Below, piece by piece: positions 33,436-45,847 of a stretch of DNA of 64,000 nucleotides (position 1 is its first letter; each line of letters starts with the position of its first letter). Position numbers and translations under genes: made by a program. The DNA comes from Stachybotrys elegans. Taxonomy: Eukaryota > Ascomycota > Sordariomycetes > Hypocreales > Stachybotryaceae. Location of the stretch: the NCBI GenBank assembly GCA_020746835.1, contig JAGPNK010000016.1:620001-684000 (forward strand). The letters are read 5' to 3'. The notes under the pieces were generated by a model. The model did no database searches, was not told the origin of the DNA, and was given only the letters and a program-made list of their open reading frames with translations.

Positions 33436-34770
33436 AGCTGACTACTTGCAGCTGCCTGCATGCATACCTATGTAAGGAAAGTAGGAGGGAGTACAGCATC
33501 TCCTTCCCAATGGACAAAAAGAAACAAATGGAGTCGTGGCTAGTACCTATCGAATTGAGAGTTCTACATTGCTTCGCCATCCTTCCCTCTATTTTCTGAA
33601 AGAACATTGATTCGAAAGATGCATCCGAAGCTTTGCAATGCAACAAGATCCCGTCCGTCCCCATGGCCAAAGCTTCCATCCTACCCATTAACATCTTGAC
33701 CAATCACGATCACAGATGGCAGATGGCAGATGACGGATGATCCGGGAGGCGACGTTGCTGACAAGATTAGAACAAAGCGCGCCCAAGCTTCCAATCGAGC
33801 ATCTCCCATCCCATGTAGGGTTGTTTGCATGCAAAGTTTGTTTCTTCCTGGCGTGCGTGCCGTGCGTCCATGCATGCGACCCGAGCGACAGTGATCGCCT
33901 TCCTCCGGTGCATAGATTTCCGTTACCAATCCGACCTCATAGTCCGAGCCGTCATCTCGCTGACTGGGTCCAGGCATCATTCACATGCGGGCATGAACAT
34001 GAAGCGCGTCAATGTCATCGTACGTGCGTGTACGTCTCCCGCCTTTTCGCGCCCGCGCTGGTGGGTAGAGGTAGTGGCGGTGGTGGTGGTGGATTGAGCA
34101 GTTGGGAATGCCTTCAAACCCACACCTACCTTTTCCCTCCCTCCCCACCACCCAGCGCTATCTACTCTGTACCTGCTGCTCGAACCACCCCGACACCATC
34201 GTCATTTATGGCCACGCTCGTTCACGGCCGCCCGCCTCCACCGCCTACTGCAGCATGCACTATGTATGTAATGCATTGTACCTGCAGCGTCCGGCCGGAT
34301 TGAGAAGCTGGACCCTGGAAACCTGCTTACACGCCCGCAGAGACGAATTATTGACCCAGAGGTGCCCGCTCGAGGGCCCTCGCTGCAGCCGCCCACTCTT
34401 GTTCCTTGTTTGCCATGGGCAAATAGAGTTACAACATGGGCGATCTCAGCATTGCAGCCTCGTATCTATCAGACTACTGCGTGTAGCCCACCTGCGCCGT
34501 GCCAATATACTGGAATCCTCCGAACGCCAGAGCCCGTGTGAGATGAGAAGCACGCTGCCACACGCCCCCGAAGAGGCACAGGAAGCAGGGAAGTGGGAGC
34601 AGAAAATTCAGGTACCACGCCCCCTTGTGCTTGTTTCTGTCCCTTTCCCTCCCTCCTCCATTCAGCCCATCCAGCTGTCCATCCATCCAACCATCCGTCC
34701 TTTTCCGGACCCGATCGCTTGGACGACCTGTCAGCGGGATCCTTCCCCAGTATGCACGATCCATCCATCC

Positions 34771-34790
34771 AGCACAGCACAGCACAGCAC
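34771..34790 (+). repeat. (AGCAC)4 pentanucleotide repeat
   Basis: Four perfect AGCAC units, preceded by an imperfect CATC repeat at about 34760. Confidence 0.9.
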
Positions 34791-36363
34791 AGCCAGGAGA
34801 CAGGCCAATGTCTGTCCCATCCTATCTGTGCCTACCTATGGATAGGTGTCGTTAGGCGTCGTTGGCCGTCGTCGGCTTCCCCTGGCCTACCCCAGCGACA
34901 GTGACAAATACCCTCCTCCGTTCTCTCCATTCTCTCCATTCTTTCCAAGACCAGGCACGCCTGTCGACATGTCGTCCCTCTTCCACCACTAGTCTTCCTA
35001 GCCCTCGGTTCTCGCCCTTTTTTCTCGTCTTTCTCCGCGCCTATGCCAATCCATGTCAAGTGCCCGAGTCTGCCTTGTGACCCCTGTCGTTGATTTGCTG
35101 TACCCGTCGGCTAGTCGCAGGAACCATTCTACAGCGTAATAATGTCTATAGTTATCCCACAAGGCTAGTATTATTGAGCATGTCGACGAATCACGCTCAT
35201 CTGTCAAAACTCCCCTGTTTAGTAGCAGATCGCCCATCTTGGATCTCTCTTTGCTGCTCGCAGAGGTCAGCGATGATTGTACAGAGTATTCCAGCACCCA
35301 AGTACGGTGCCTGTAAGGTGCTATACCCATTTTGCTCCAAGTGGAACCGCCACAGTCAGGCGCTGTATCAGCCATGTTTCCAAAAACTCCCCATCACCAT
35401 CGCCAACTCAACTCTGGTTCCTCCAAGGGGAAAGGAAACGAGACTCAACCAGAGGGCCGGAGTTCTCAGTTCGTCGACGCCGTCCCAAATTTTCGTCTGC
35501 CTCGTGCTCCCTCCCCTCCCCCATCGTATGTTTTCAGCATGACCAATCCCGTCTCTTGCTCACCCTCCTGTTTCATATGCTTCATGCTCGAGGGTTTGCT
35601 CAGCCACCGGCCCCTTTTCCTTCCATTCAACCTTCTACCAGCCTTCTTTCGCTTCCGTTTCCTCTTTCTGCTTCATTGTCCATGGCATGTCGCTCGCTTG
35701 GGTCCCAGACTGCTGGGCACAGGCTGATCATTGCGCCCCGGGCCCGCCATAATCATCGTCATCATCATCATCATGCCCACCATCCATCAGCATCGTGAAT
35801 GTCCATCCAACGACCCATGGCTCCTATCTCCATCTACCCCATCCAACATGCAGAACTATACCCAGCTCATCCCTTGCTTTGTTCCACGCCTCCACACATC
35901 CCTCCGAACTATCGTCTGCCAATGCTGCTCACTCCTCTAGTCTTTCTGTCATTGTCCGCCTCCTCAGGGGAGGGCGGAAAACCCCCCCTGTTCAACCTCG
36001 AACACCCCTAGATCACGGCTGTCTTACACCCGCGTTCCCACGCCCCTGACCCCGGTCACCCCATCCTCTGCATGAACGCATTAATCATGACAATTTCCTG
36101 GCTCTTCCAGTCTTTTTCCACAGATCGCCATTGTCCATCGTTAGATATCCTCCGCAAACATTAGAACCATGGCCGCACACCCGCGCCCTTCGGCCTGCCC
36201 GATGCATCACATGCTTCCATGGCTTCCTCAGAACCTTCCATTCATTCTTCCATGGCAGGGGTCAATCTCAAATCATCATCGCCATCTGTAACGCGCTTCG
36301 CCCACGTCTTCATCATCATGCATCGTCTCCTCACCTAGCATCCGAACCCGGTATCATCCAATT

Positions 36364-36432
36364 CTCGTCTCGTCTCGTCTAGTCCCTCAGCTCGTCTCAT
36401 TTCGTCTCGTCTGGTCTCATCTCGTCTCGTCC
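36364..36432 (+). repeat. Degenerate (CTCGT)n repeat downstream of PRP8
   Basis: Tandem CTCGT units with scattered changes, about 340 bp beyond the PRP8 stop codon and possibly within its 3' flank. Confidence 0.85.
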
Positions 36433-36767
36433 TGCCGTGCCACCACTAACCGTCTTCTGTGCCAATAGTGCGTATGTGGATTTGATTTTTTGGAATTATG
36501 ATGATACAAAGATACATACAGAACCAGAACATACAGAACATGAAATCCCAGCATTATCGTCAACGCCACCCGTAATCTCACACTCTCGGATCTCATGGTA
36601 TCCTTTCTTTTGATGCAATTTGCCCCCCACCACTTCGTATCGTACCGTCTTTGGTATGCGGTGCGCTCCTCTGCAAATGAACCAAGCAATAGTTTGTAAG
36701 CCTCAACCATTTCAACCATTTCCCTTACCCCCCGCAAACCTCCTGTCCTCCTGTCGTAGTCATTCCT

Positions 36768-39700
36768 TTAGGCAAAGTTGTCTGCCCTGTCAACCCAGAT
36801 ATCTTCCAGTTCCGCAAAGCTGTGGAAATGCACCGGTCGGTGGTGGTCGTTGTAGAACGGCAGTGGCGTGTCCAGCTTGACATGCACCGGCTTCTTCTCC
36901 ATTCCGGCGAAAGCACTGCCCATGAAACTGTAGTTCCACCGGCCATCATCAGGCACGAGGAAGAAGCCCCGGAACCGAGGGCTGAGAAGCAACTTTCTCT
37001 TGTCACCCATCGTCGTGGTGAAACCCTGCGGCTGGTCGCTCTGGATATCCTTGTTCTCTGCTCCCCACTTGTAGCCCTGGGGAGTGAGACCCCAAGCAGA
37101 GAGCGACACACTGCCCGGAGTGAATGAGACCGAGACTGTCACAGTGCTCTTCTTGTCCCATTCCGAATGAGCATCAAGCAGCTTGGCATGCTCTGTGACA
37201 TCCGTAGCCGACATGTACGGCAGCTCGTTGCCCGACATTGTGTGGATGACGCCAAGCGGCTCCATGTCTTCGAGGAACTCGCTCTTGGGGAGGTTCTGAG
37301 GCAGTTGAACGTTGCGGAGTCCTCCAATCTGCGGCATCATCACGATACACTTGATCTCCTTTACCTGGTCATTGTCGGGTGCCGATGATCCGTACAGGTA
37401 TCCGGCAACCTGGACCCTCAAGTCGGCAATAGTGATGAACTTCTTGAGGATGTTGTTGGGCATGACGTAGGTAACATCGTCGACATCATTATCCACCGAA
37501 GAGACGTAGATGTTCTTTGCTCTGGTGCGCAAGTTCGAGGTAGCGATGGCCCTGGTTCGCCATTCCGTCTTGGAAGCAAAGGTCTGCTGCTCAAACTGCG
37601 AGGTAGTCGTGACAATGATGTCCTCGCCGTGCACATTCTGCGTCTTGGTGGTGACGGCTGTCAGCTGCTGCTGCTCCTGCTGCTGCTTCTCAATCTCGGC
37701 TGCCTGCTGTCGCTGCATTGATGGAGCGGAGATCTCCATACCCAGAATAATGTCTCGGACTTCGGTATTGGTCAGACTGGAGACGTTGACATTGTTCTTC
37801 TTTCCGTAGTCGTTGAGGATGAGATCTCGCAGCTGCGTTTCCACCTTGATCCACTCCTCATCGCTCAGAGAGGGCCAGATGTGATGATCATGCGTGATGA
37901 CAGTCTTATCGGGTCGCAGAATCAGCTTGGTCTTGTCGGGGTTGACGTGCAGCGCACGAAGGATAAGAATCAGACGCGAGAACGCCGTGTACGACGAAAC
38001 ACTCTTGAGCCACTCGTCATACAGATTGAAGAGCACCATCTGTGGTTCCGTAGCTCGCAGGATCATGTCACCCAGTTTCTCCACCTTCATGGCAGCCTGG
38101 AAGGGCAGCTGCAACTCGGAAGCTCTGATGGAGATGTTGGGGAAGTCGAGGAGATGGACTTCCAAGGGGTCCAGCAATCCCTTTCGGGTGACAATAAGCT
38201 GCTTCGGCTGCTCCTCGACGGGGAGCGAACGAATGAGAGCTGCCACTTCTTCGGCCGTCTTCCATTTCGCCAGCTGTCCGAGACGCTTCTGTCCCGCCCA
38301 AACGCTCGTGTGGATAATCTTCAAGAACAGCTGTCCTGTTCGGGGGTTGAAGATGAAGATGGCACCGTTGATGGGCTTGGTGGTCAAGTTGCCTTCAAAC
38401 GTCTTGTGAATGGTCACACGGTAGACGTTCGTGTCGTCGATGAAAAGCTGTGTCTGCTGACTGAAGAGCTCTGAGTAGTTCTGCGAGTTCAGGAACTCCT
38501 GGTTGCTCTCAGAAGCATACAGCTGAAGACCCTTTCGGATGCGCTCTCGAAGAACATACAATGCCGGGTTCGCCTTCATGATCTTGGCCATGGCCTGCTG
38601 AATCAGAACCTTCAGACCCGGGAAGTACATGCCGTACGCCGAGTAAAGGTTGTAGGCCAAGTCAATTCCAATCATGAGGCCGGTGGCGGAAGGATAGATG
38701 CTAGAGCTGTCGGTGGTGTAGTCCAGATACTTGGCACGTGTGTAGCGCTCGATATCGTGTGAATCGTAGTCGCCATAACGCAGCTGAACATCAAGCCAGA
38801 ACTTGTTCGTCGTCATGGGCTCGATCACGTCCTTCGTATCGTACAGGGGAGATGGCCGGGTCACGTTCCACTTGTGGCTGGCGAAAAGCAAGATGTCGGC
38901 GCAGGAGCTGTTCATCTTGTACGACTTTCGCGGATGGATAGTCTCCTTCTGCACCGTCTCGATTCCGAGGGCTTCCAACTCCTGATCAAACACCTGGCAA
39001 AGATCCATAACGACCGATTCATGGATCTTCTGCCACAAGTGCGCTCGGAAGATTTGAATCAAAGAGATCTTGAGCGTGGGAATCTTGCCGTGCAAGAAGA
39101 TACCAGTAAGATCAAGCTGGACCTGGAAACCAACGTACACGTTGGCTCGGTTGATTGTGGGCGACCACCATAGAGTAAATCGACGATTGGGGATCTGGTT
39201 CAGACCAGACCTCTGAGCGTTGGTCAGCTTCTTGAATTTCATCGACTCCTCGAAACCACTGTTGTGCAGCACGAGGTAGTCGTGGCGCAGATAGCACTGG
39301 TCCCCATCCACTCTGAAACCCGCCCATTCCGTCGCCGACTCCTCCAGCTCGATGTTTTCGATGACGAAGTTATGAGCCTGAGAGATACACTTATTGGAAG
39401 CGCTGTCTCTCAGCATGAAGTGGGGGCTGGGGGGTGGGCTTGGGGGCAGGCTGTGCGAGGAATCAACGTCGGGAGATCTGAAGAGCCTATACTTGCTTCG
39501 CTCCTCGAGGTCGTAAGCAGCATACTCAGCGGCAGTAATCTCCACAGTCTCGTACTGCTCTGCTGAGATCTCCTTGTGGAGGACCAGGATGTGGTTCGTG
39601 GTCACCACCAGGTCCTCAACACCACTTCCAACCTTGATTCGATAGAGTCGGTCAGTTCCATTGACGATGTTGAACGCCCGGCGAGGTGTTCCATCAGGAC

Positions 39701-42700
39701 CCAAGAGGAGATCTCCTTCCTTCACGTCCTCGACAGCAACCTTAGAGCCGTCATAACGGAGCAGCATTGTGCCATTGGCAAGACAAGCCTTCTCCCAAAA
39801 CAGTCCTTCCCATGAAGGGAATCCAGTGGCCTTGAAGAGAGTGTGTTCAAGGATTGTCTCGACACCGCCCAGCGCTTGAATAACATCAGTTCTGTAGGCG
39901 TTCAGGTTCCACAGTTTACCGTCGTGGCGCTGGCTTGTCCACCAGAAGGGGTTGCTCTTCATCAGCTGGTAGATCTTGAATTCGGCACGGGCACGGAAAC
40001 CCTTGTCGAAGCTGAGCGTGCTTCGGTCCTTCTGGAAAAGCGTGTTGATACGGGGCAGACCGCGGTCCCAGCTATCCTCGAGATCCTCGAGAGTCAGACG
40101 GCGGTTCTGCTGATTGGCCTCCATACGCTTCTGCGAGTATTCCGTCCAGACACGCTGGGAGTCGATGAACTCAGCCTCCCAAGGAATGATGTAACGGAAG
40201 ATATTGGGGATCAAGGTCTCCTCGTCATGGGTCATACCAGCGCGGTAATGGGTGACACCGGTGTCAGTCTGCTTCGACCAACGCTTGTCACTGGCGGGAA
40301 TCAGGATGTGAGATCCAGAGATCATACCCAGACCACCCAACTCCTTGGGAGTATAGAACACGGCGGGCGGGAAACGTGAAGGCATCTTGGAGTTCAGGCC
40401 AATCTTGACACGGGTCTGGATCTTGGTTTCGCACTTCACAATGGTGTCCAGAAGCTCAACTGTGGACACGGCTGCCTCACGGTAGTAGGTGAAGAGTGCA
40501 ATCAGTGCCGTGTTCCACTTGTTGGCAATCTTGGTGAAGGTGGTGGAGCCAGAGGACATGAGAATCTGGCGAATGCGGTTGTTGAACTTGGCGATGTCCT
40601 CCTCTGTGACCTGCAGGAAGGCATGAGCCGTCCTCTCCTTGGTCGTGTTGTCGACCAGAGACCAGACGCTGTCCTTGACCGGGAATTCCTCGTTCTGGTT
40701 CCTGATCTTGGGCAGAATACGCACTTCGAATCCGCACATGGAGAACAACAAGTTCGGGTTGTCGCGACTATAGACACTCACGAAGCTGTCTTCCCACTCA
40801 ATGGTGGTCAGAGAGCGAGGCAGTCTGTTCTTCAGATCCCAGAAGACAGCACGACCGAGGTTGACGTCGTGCCGCATCAGGCGCATGCGAGAATCTCGAG
40901 GCCAGCACTTCTTGCTCTTGTATCCAATGACGTTTTCAAAGTTAGGATCGGGCTGCTCGGTAAGGAAGCGTTGGATCAAATCTCTCGACTCCTCTGCAGT
41001 GAATCTCAGGAAGACCCAGATTCTGTCAATGTACCTGCTGTATAGACGAATGGGGTGTCTCGTCTCCGTCTCACGATCCCTAAACTGCAAGAAGTCGTTG
41101 GGGCTCTGAGGGGGGCCGGCAATCTCGGTCGCTCGCTGAGGACCAAGCAGTAGTAGATCCAGGACAAGTCCATAGAATTGGAAGACAAAGGCAGAAAACT
41201 GCAGACCACGGATCATGCCGTAGCTGTTTACGTGGTTCATGTCCTTATACGTCAGCTGCACGTTGTTCTTGGCGGTAATGTAATCAGCGAGGTTGTGGTC
41301 CATAATCAGACGCAGGAGCGAGTTCAGGAGCGTGAGCTCCATCTTCTCGTACACCTTGGAAAGCTCCGTCTCGATCAAGACGTTACACTCGCCATCCTCA
41401 GTGACCCAAACCCGGTCAAGGTTGTTGATGCCTTGTGCCCATTTGTACACCAGAAGAGGCGGAACTTCGGAGTCAGAAGGCTTGATCCATGCAGGGAACA
41501 AGTGTCTCTGGTCAGCTTGGTACCAGAGGTACTGATCCAGGTACGCGTCGCTGATCTTCTCCATAGGTTCGATGTCGTAAACAGGATTAATGGTGCTGTA
41601 GTTATCGTTCATGTCGATGTTGACTTCTTTGAACGCTCGCTGTGTAAGAAGGAATCGCTTGATACGCTCCAAGGCGGTTCCAGGGCTGTCGTATGCCTGT
41701 TCAATGAGTGCCAGCTCCTCACGCTGACTCTGGTTGAGACGGCCCTTGACGGAGTATGCCTCACGTAGTCGTTCGAGGGCAAGAATGAGAATCTTCGTGT
41801 CATGCTTGTACGAGACGCTAGGGAAAGGAATGGGAGAAAACTTGCGAGACTCAAGCCAGTGAACAGTGGTGGTGTAAATAGCAACAGCCTCCTCAGAGGA
41901 GACATAAGGACCGTCTTTCATGTGGTTGTGCTGACGCTCTTGTTCAGCCTTGAGCCAGAGACGTGTCAGACGACCAACGTTCTTCTTGGCGACAGTCTTG
42001 TCGACAGTGGCACCTCGCCTAATACGCTCTCGGTTGTAATGAGCAACGGAGATCCACCAGTCGGCCTTGGATTTCACATAACGGAGGATGATGTTCTCGA
42101 TGGGAGCGGGCAGGCCAGGAACCTTCCACGGAATGTTGCTCTTCCAGCATCTCCAGGCTTCAGACAGATGTTGCAAGACCGTGTTGACCTTGCTCTGCTT
42201 GATGCCCTCGGGCATCATATCCATCAGATCAGCCATGACTGATGCACGAAGCTCAAGATCGAAGTGAGACTCAACGCGCTGCTTGGTGACCGTCTTTGCA
42301 ACGCCTTTGCTATGACGACCCTCAAACTGTCGCGACAGGAGGTTTCCAAGCCATCGCTCCAATAGAGGGATAATGCCGCGCATGAAAAATAGCCAGACAC
42401 GCCAGGCAGGAGCCCAGAATCCGCATCCAGGGCCCTTTCCGACAGGTCCAGCGTTGAAGCGGTAGTAGATCAGATGCTTTAGATCCTTGCAGGTTCGGAT
42501 TTGATGCATGAGCTTGTACTTGTAACGGTACATACCAGTAAGCTGTCCTACATGGTTGAAGGCGTACAGGATACCGTCGGCCAGCTGGAATGCGTCAATG
42601 TTACCCAGTCTGTACTGGACTTGGGCGTCAACAATCAGCTTGGTAAGGCGCAGGATTTCGCGCATCAGGTGGAATGCGTTTCCGAATCGCGACTTCTTTC

Positions 42701-44399
42701 GCTCCTTGGTGGTGAGGGTCTTGACGGGCTTCAGGTTGAAGTTATAGTCAAGATGGAGGTACGTCAAGTTCTTTCGGTGAATCAAGAGGTTCAACATGTT
42801 GAAACCCTGGCGACAGACCTGAAGACCAGCCTCAACCCAATCAATAGTGGTCTGCTGGAAGAACTTGGTCTGCTTCAGCGATCTGAGGAGGTTCTGGTTG
42901 TTTTGGGCCTTAGGCTTCTTCTTGTGGAGCTCGTTGAGAACATAGTTCTTGAGAAGCTTCTGGTATGATACTCGAACCTTGACGGGGGGTCGGTCTGAAG
43001 GAGGGTGCTCCAGGTACCACTGCTTGATGAGAGGAACATCTTGGGCCCGAACCATGCGTCCGGATCGACGGTCGAATGGGTAAGGAGCCCACCAAAGCTC
43101 GACGGCTGAAGAGGTGTTCTCGCCTTCCAGCTCTTCCTCTGCAAGGAAGGGCTCGACGCCTTCGGGGAGTTGAAAGGCCTCCTCCTCAGGCTCTTCAATA
43201 CCACCAGGGCCGAACAGCTCGTCTTCGAGGGAAATGTCGACATTCGTGGAGGCAACAGTACGTGACGAGATGGGGTTGATGCGACGGTCGAAATGGAATG
43301 TGGGAAGATCCGGATCATCGGCCCTGTTGAACACAATCTGAGGGTGGGAATGCCACGACAAGTGAACACTGCGAGGAAGTGAATTATAAAGGTATGGGTA
43401 TGCAACACGGAACTCGGTTCGGATGGGGTTTCGGAAAATGATGCGATCAATGGCATTGAACTCGCCAAAGTCTTCGTCGTTGGGGTTGATATCTTTGTAC
43501 AGCGGCTCGAAGCGAGGGCCACCGGGGAGAGCAACATTGAGTGCCTTGGCAGTCAACAGACTCTTGAGTTCGAAAAGGTAAAAGTAGTTGTCGTCCACAA
43601 CATCCGAGATAAGAGGGCGACTGAGTCGGAAGAGGGTTGCCATCTGCGGCAGTGTGAGGTTCCAAGACTTGTAGCTCGGCCCGTTGACATGCGGGGTGTC
43701 GAGGAGAGGGCGATGGTCGTAGAACCACTCAAAGACGGCCTCATCTTCGTCCTCGTTCAGCTCCATCTGGATGGGCTCCAGGGGTTCCACGTCTTCGATG
43801 TTTTCAGACCACGACAGGGGCGGCTCTTCGTCATCGAATGGGGGGAATCGCATTCGCTTGAAGAGTCTTCGGTCCGCTTTCTCCTTTCGCATGAAGGTCC
43901 ACATCATTGCCCACTGCGCGAAGAAAACCGGCTCGATAACTCGAGGAATCTCATTGACCAGTGTCAGGCATCCGTTGACGTGGTAGAGAACCTTGACCTC
44001 TCTTGCCGATTCCCAGGGCATGGGCATGTTCTCGAGCAGCTTGAGGACCGCATGGGGCATAAACTTGAGTGCGCCGAGGTAACTCCTCTTGTCGTTGTTG
44101 TATCTCTTCTGCGACACATCGCCGATATCCTTGACAATCTTGCGCAGATGCTCCGGAGGCATGTCAGCCTTCTGCGTCTGCACGAAGCCCGCCTTGCGCT
44201 TCTCGCCGAATCGATTGCGCTGGTTGCGAATCCATTCCTTCTTCTTCTGCGCGAACTTGGCGATGCGAGGATCGGTAGGCGGGCGGTAGCCAGGAGGTGG
44301 AGGGGCGGGCATCGAGGGCGGTGGAGGGAGGGAGGATGGAGGTGGAGGCGGGGGAGGGGGAGGTCCCCAGCCAGGAGGCGGCGGTGGAATACCAGCCAT
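36768..44399 (-). CDS. PRP8: Spliceosomal core protein PRP8, intein-containing precursor
   Basis: Uninterrupted frame of 2543 codons; without the intein the mature protein is 2368 residues, the normal PRP8 size. It has the Pro-rich N-terminus ([12 protein letters not shown]), the PRO8NT region ([20 protein letters not shown]), the reverse-transcriptase-like and linker regions, the RNase H-like domain, and a C-terminal Jab1/MPN domain ([20 protein letters not shown]). PRP8 sits at the heart of the U5 snRNP and scaffolds the spliceosome active site. Residues 1539-1713 are an intein inserted between WEGLFWEKA and [11 protein letters not shown], a near-invariant stretch. The protein is functional only if the intein excises. 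The gene diverges from the complex I subunit gene across 862 bp. No introns seen. Confidence 0.97.
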   Translation of the reverse strand: MAGIPPPPPGWGPPPPPPPPPSSLPPPPSMPAPPPPGYRPPTDPRIAKFAQKKKEWIRNQRNRFGEKRKAGFVQTQKADMPPEHLRKIVKDIGDVSQKRYNNDKRSYLGALKFMPHAVLKLLENMPMPWESAREVKVLYHVNGCLTLVNEIPRVIEPVFFAQWAMMWTFMRKEKADRRLFKRMRFPPFDDEEPPLSWSENIEDVEPLEPIQMELNEDEDEAVFEWFYDHRPLLDTPHVNGPSYKSWNLTLPQMATLFRLSRPLISDVVDDNYFYLFELKSLLTAKALNVALPGGPRFEPLYKDINPNDEDFGEFNAIDRIIFRNPIRTEFRVAYPYLYNSLPRSVHLSWHSHPQIVFNRADDPDLPTFHFDRRINPISSRTVASTNVDISLEDELFGPGGIEEPEEEAFQLPEGVEPFLAEEELEGENTSSAVELWWAPYPFDRRSGRMVRAQDVPLIKQWYLEHPPSDRPPVKVRVSYQKLLKNYVLNELHKKKPKAQNNQNLLRSLKQTKFFQQTTIDWVEAGLQVCRQGFNMLNLLIHRKNLTYLHLDYNFNLKPVKTLTTKERKKSRFGNAFHLMREILRLTKLIVDAQVQYRLGNIDAFQLADGILYAFNHVGQLTGMYRYKYKLMHQIRTCKDLKHLIYYRFNAGPVGKGPGCGFWAPAWRVWLFFMRGIIPLLERWLGNLLSRQFEGRHSKGVAKTVTKQRVESHFDLELRASVMADLMDMMPEGIKQSKVNTVLQHLSEAWRCWKSNIPWKVPGLPAPIENIILRYVKSKADWWISVAHYNRERIRRGATVDKTVAKKNVGRLTRLWLKAEQERQHNHMKDGPYVSSEEAVAIYTTTVHWLESRKFSPIPFPSVSYKHDTKILILALERLREAYSVKGRLNQSQREELALIEQAYDSPGTALERIKRFLLTQRAFKEVNIDMNDNYSTINPVYDIEPMEKISDAYLDQYLWYQADQRHLFPAWIKPSDSEVPPLLVYKWAQGINNLDRVWVTEDGECNVLIETELSKVYEKMELTLLNSLLRLIMDHNLADYITAKNNVQLTYKDMNHVNSYGMIRGLQFSAFVFQFYGLVLDLLLLGPQRATEIAGPPQSPNDFLQFRDRETETRHPIRLYSRYIDRIWVFLRFTAEESRDLIQRFLTEQPDPNFENVIGYKSKKCWPRDSRMRLMRHDVNLGRAVFWDLKNRLPRSLTTIEWEDSFVSVYSRDNPNLLFSMCGFEVRILPKIRNQNEEFPVKDSVWSLVDNTTKERTAHAFLQVTEEDIAKFNNRIRQILMSSGSTTFTKIANKWNTALIALFTYYREAAVSTVELLDTIVKCETKIQTRVKIGLNSKMPSRFPPAVFYTPKELGGLGMISGSHILIPASDKRWSKQTDTGVTHYRAGMTHDEETLIPNIFRYIIPWEAEFIDSQRVWTEYSQKRMEANQQNRRLTLEDLEDSWDRGLPRINTLFQKDRSTLSFDKGFRARAEFKIYQLMKSNPFWWTSQRHDGKLWNLNAYRTDVIQALGGVETILEHTLFKATGFPSWEGLFWEKACLANGTMLLRYDGSKVAVEDVKEGDLLLGPDGTPRRAFNIVNGTDRLYRIKVGSGVEDLVVTTNHILVLHKEISAEQYETVEITAAEYAAYDLEERSKYRLFRSPDVDSSHSLPPSPPPSPHFMLRDSASNKCISQAHNFVIENIELEESATEWAGFRVDGDQCYLRHDYLVLHNSGFEESMKFKKLTNAQRSGLNQIPNRRFTLWWSPTINRANVYVGFQVQLDLTGIFLHGKIPTLKISLIQIFRAHLWQKIHESVVMDLCQVFDQELEALGIETVQKETIHPRKSYKMNSSCADILLFASHKWNVTRPSPLYDTKDVIEPMTTNKFWLDVQLRYGDYDSHDIERYTRAKYLDYTTDSSSIYPSATGLMIGIDLAYNLYSAYGMYFPGLKVLIQQAMAKIMKANPALYVLRERIRKGLQLYASESNQEFLNSQNYSELFSQQTQLFIDDTNVYRVTIHKTFEGNLTTKPINGAIFIFNPRTGQLFLKIIHTSVWAGQKRLGQLAKWKTAEEVAALIRSLPVEEQPKQLIVTRKGLLDPLEVHLLDFPNISIRASELQLPFQAAMKVEKLGDMILRATEPQMVLFNLYDEWLKSVSSYTAFSRLILILRALHVNPDKTKLILRPDKTVITHDHHIWPSLSDEEWIKVETQLRDLILNDYGKKNNVNVSSLTNTEVRDIILGMEISAPSMQRQQAAEIEKQQQEQQQLTAVTTKTQNVHGEDIIVTTTSQFEQQTFASKTEWRTRAIATSNLRTRAKNIYVSSVDNDVDDVTYVMPNNILKKFITIADLRVQVAGYLYGSSAPDNDQVKEIKCIVMMPQIGGLRNVQLPQNLPKSEFLEDMEPLGVIHTMSGNELPYMSATDVTEHAKLLDAHSEWDKKSTVTVSVSFTPGSVSLSAWGLTPQGYKWGAENKDIQSDQPQGFTTTMGDKRKLLLSPRFRGFFLVPDDGRWNYSFMGSAFAGMEKKPVHVKLDTPLPFYNDHHRPVHFHSFAELEDIWVDRADNFA
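39261..39785 (-). mobile_element. PRP8 mini-intein (175 residues, no homing endonuclease)
   Basis: In-frame protein intron within PRP8. Splicing residues are all present: Cys1 ([13 protein letters not shown], block A), the block B TxxH motif ([14 protein letters not shown]), C-terminal block F/G ending [11 protein letters not shown] with penultimate His and terminal Asn175, and Ser as the +1 extein residue. The middle (about residues 95-130 of the intein) is a short Ser/Pro-rich linker ([14 protein letters not shown]) where full-length PRP8 inteins carry a LAGLIDADG endonuclease. None of that domain remains, so the element cannot home by itself. Known PRP8 inteins of fungi (Cryptococcus, Aspergillus, Histoplasma, Botrytis) share this site and these motifs. 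The intein should be inherited vertically and splice autocatalytically. Confidence 0.95.
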
Positions 44400-45261
44400 G
44401 GTTGAAGATTCGATGAAGTCGATCGCGATAGTCGTATAGGTGTCGGTAGTTGTAGGGGGTCACGCCACCACGCGTGTCGAGACGCGCCGGCACCCTGCCG
44501 AATCTGCCTCAGAAACCGCGGTACAGTCTATGTTACACAGTCGCGACCTGTCTCTGATGCAGTTCGGACGGTTTTCTGGTCTCGCAGGTGCACAGAGCGA
44601 CGACCAACAATACGTATGGCGATGGATGAGAGTTGCAAGAAGCACCGTGACGATAAATTTCTTAGCTCAAGTTACAGACCCACCTTCGTTTCGCAATAGA
44701 GCTATTTGGTCACGTGATGCTCCTGCCGTGATATCTTCAGAAGCAGCATTTCGCGTGATAATGGGCCTGGGATCATGTCTGGAAGTTCGATGTCTGGGCT
44801 TGGGTGGTTTTTCTCCTCGTTGTAAGCATTTTGGCCCATTTTACGTTGTTGCGGAAACTGAGAGTATACGCTGCTATTGGCAATGCTTTAAGTTGATGCG
44901 CATAATCGTCACTACACGTTTGTATATGCGAATGCATTTAGGGGTTATTAGTGACAAAAGGGCATACCCAAACACTATACAAAACAAACCAGAAGCAATA
45001 GAAACACATGGAAGACATTTCTCACATCGCCCATGACTCGGCGCACAGGAAGCGACCTATGGTTCATCTAGAGCACACTTTACGCAGCATCGGTATAGGG
45101 TAGGCCACGGCCGAAACAAGAAGCCAATCATGTGTCAGATGATTATTACATAACCCAATACAGCTTCTTCAATTCCACCACATCCAACGACTTCGGCTCA
45201 GCACGACAGAGTCAATCCTCACGACCACCTTCAAGAGAGACACCCACCCTCTCTCACCAAG
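44400..45261. promoter_or_regulatory. Divergent promoter interval PRP8 / complex I subunit
   Basis: 862 bp between diverging ATGs. The DNA next to PRP8 is mixed; an AT-richer core spans about 44640-45000. No named motif is supported. Confidence 0.5.
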
Positions 45262-45632
45262 ATGGCGCACCTCAGTAGGTACCGGAGAACCCAATTGAAT
45301 AATACAGCTGACAATATCCGCAGAGTTCAGGCCGGACCCGGCTTACCAGAAGCTGCAGGGTGAGCGACTACTCTCCCTCCTCGAAGCCATACCACCACCT
45401 AACATTGCACGCAGCCATGCAGCGAAGCCGTCACCACTACTTCCGATGGACGCCCAGAACCGCCAAGATTACATTCATCTACGTTGCCGTCATCCCCACC
45501 ATCATGGGCTATGTCGCGTACAAGACTGATGTAAGTAGCTGGTGCCTTGACTATTGGACCGCAATTGACAATATTTAGGGACTGTTCGATCTGCGCGCGA
45601 AGCGAAGGGGCGATTCGATGCTCGAGAAATAG
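45262..45632 (+). CDS. NADH:ubiquinone oxidoreductase small accessory subunit (NDUFB4/B15-like)
   Basis: Four short exons, join(45262..45274, 45324..45359, 45415..45530, 45579..45632), giving 72 residues; the first exon is 13 nt. Introns of 49, 55 and 48 bp have GTAGGT, GTGAGC and GTAAGT donors and CAG/CAG/TAG acceptors, and phases agree throughout. The product starts [20 protein letters not shown], continues [20 protein letters not shown] with one membrane segment ([17 protein letters not shown]) and ends with a charged tail [14 protein letters not shown]. The WTPRTA motif before a single transmembrane helix and the LRxKRRGD tail are those of the B15/NDUFB4-type subunit of mitochondrial complex I in filamentous fungi (from memory). 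It is a supernumerary membrane-arm subunit. Confidence 0.82.
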
Positions 45633-45847
45633 AGGATACTGAGACGAGGGGCGCTTTTGTACATATCATGGCTCTTGTATGGGATAGAATTCAAAGTGGA
45701 AATCAACCAAACCCCCCGAGAAGCACCGTCAACCCAGGTGTCTGATGCGCGTCTAGAACTGGACAATTGCCCCCTGGTAAAGCGTGAATATCAATATTGG
45801 GAAGGAGAGGGAACAACGCTGAACTGGAAGGGTATAGCCACACGTCG

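Larger units (their letters stand above)
29595..36767. other. Long empty interval upstream of the Myb gene (7.2 kb)
   Basis: Bounded by the Myb gene 5' end and the PRP8 3' end, so it can only serve the Myb gene unless undetected genes exist. It holds GTAG/GT microsatellites close to the gene, pentanucleotide repeats farther out and G-tracts near 30947. The longest frames (30092-30685 on -, 34102-34845 on +) are low-complexity and have no domain. CT-rich stretches near 30840-30920 and 34620-34700 resemble leader DNA but lead to no recognisable gene. Confidence 0.6.

Noticed and set aside
34102..34845. 247-codon plus-strand frame in the gene-poor region
   Set aside because: Pro/Ser/His composition from CATC/CCT-rich DNA; no family resemblance or homogeneous codon use.
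39370..39500. Residual LAGLIDADG endonuclease in the PRP8 intein
   Set aside because: The intein's middle is only a short Ser/Pro-rich linker; there is no space for either LAGLIDADG helix.
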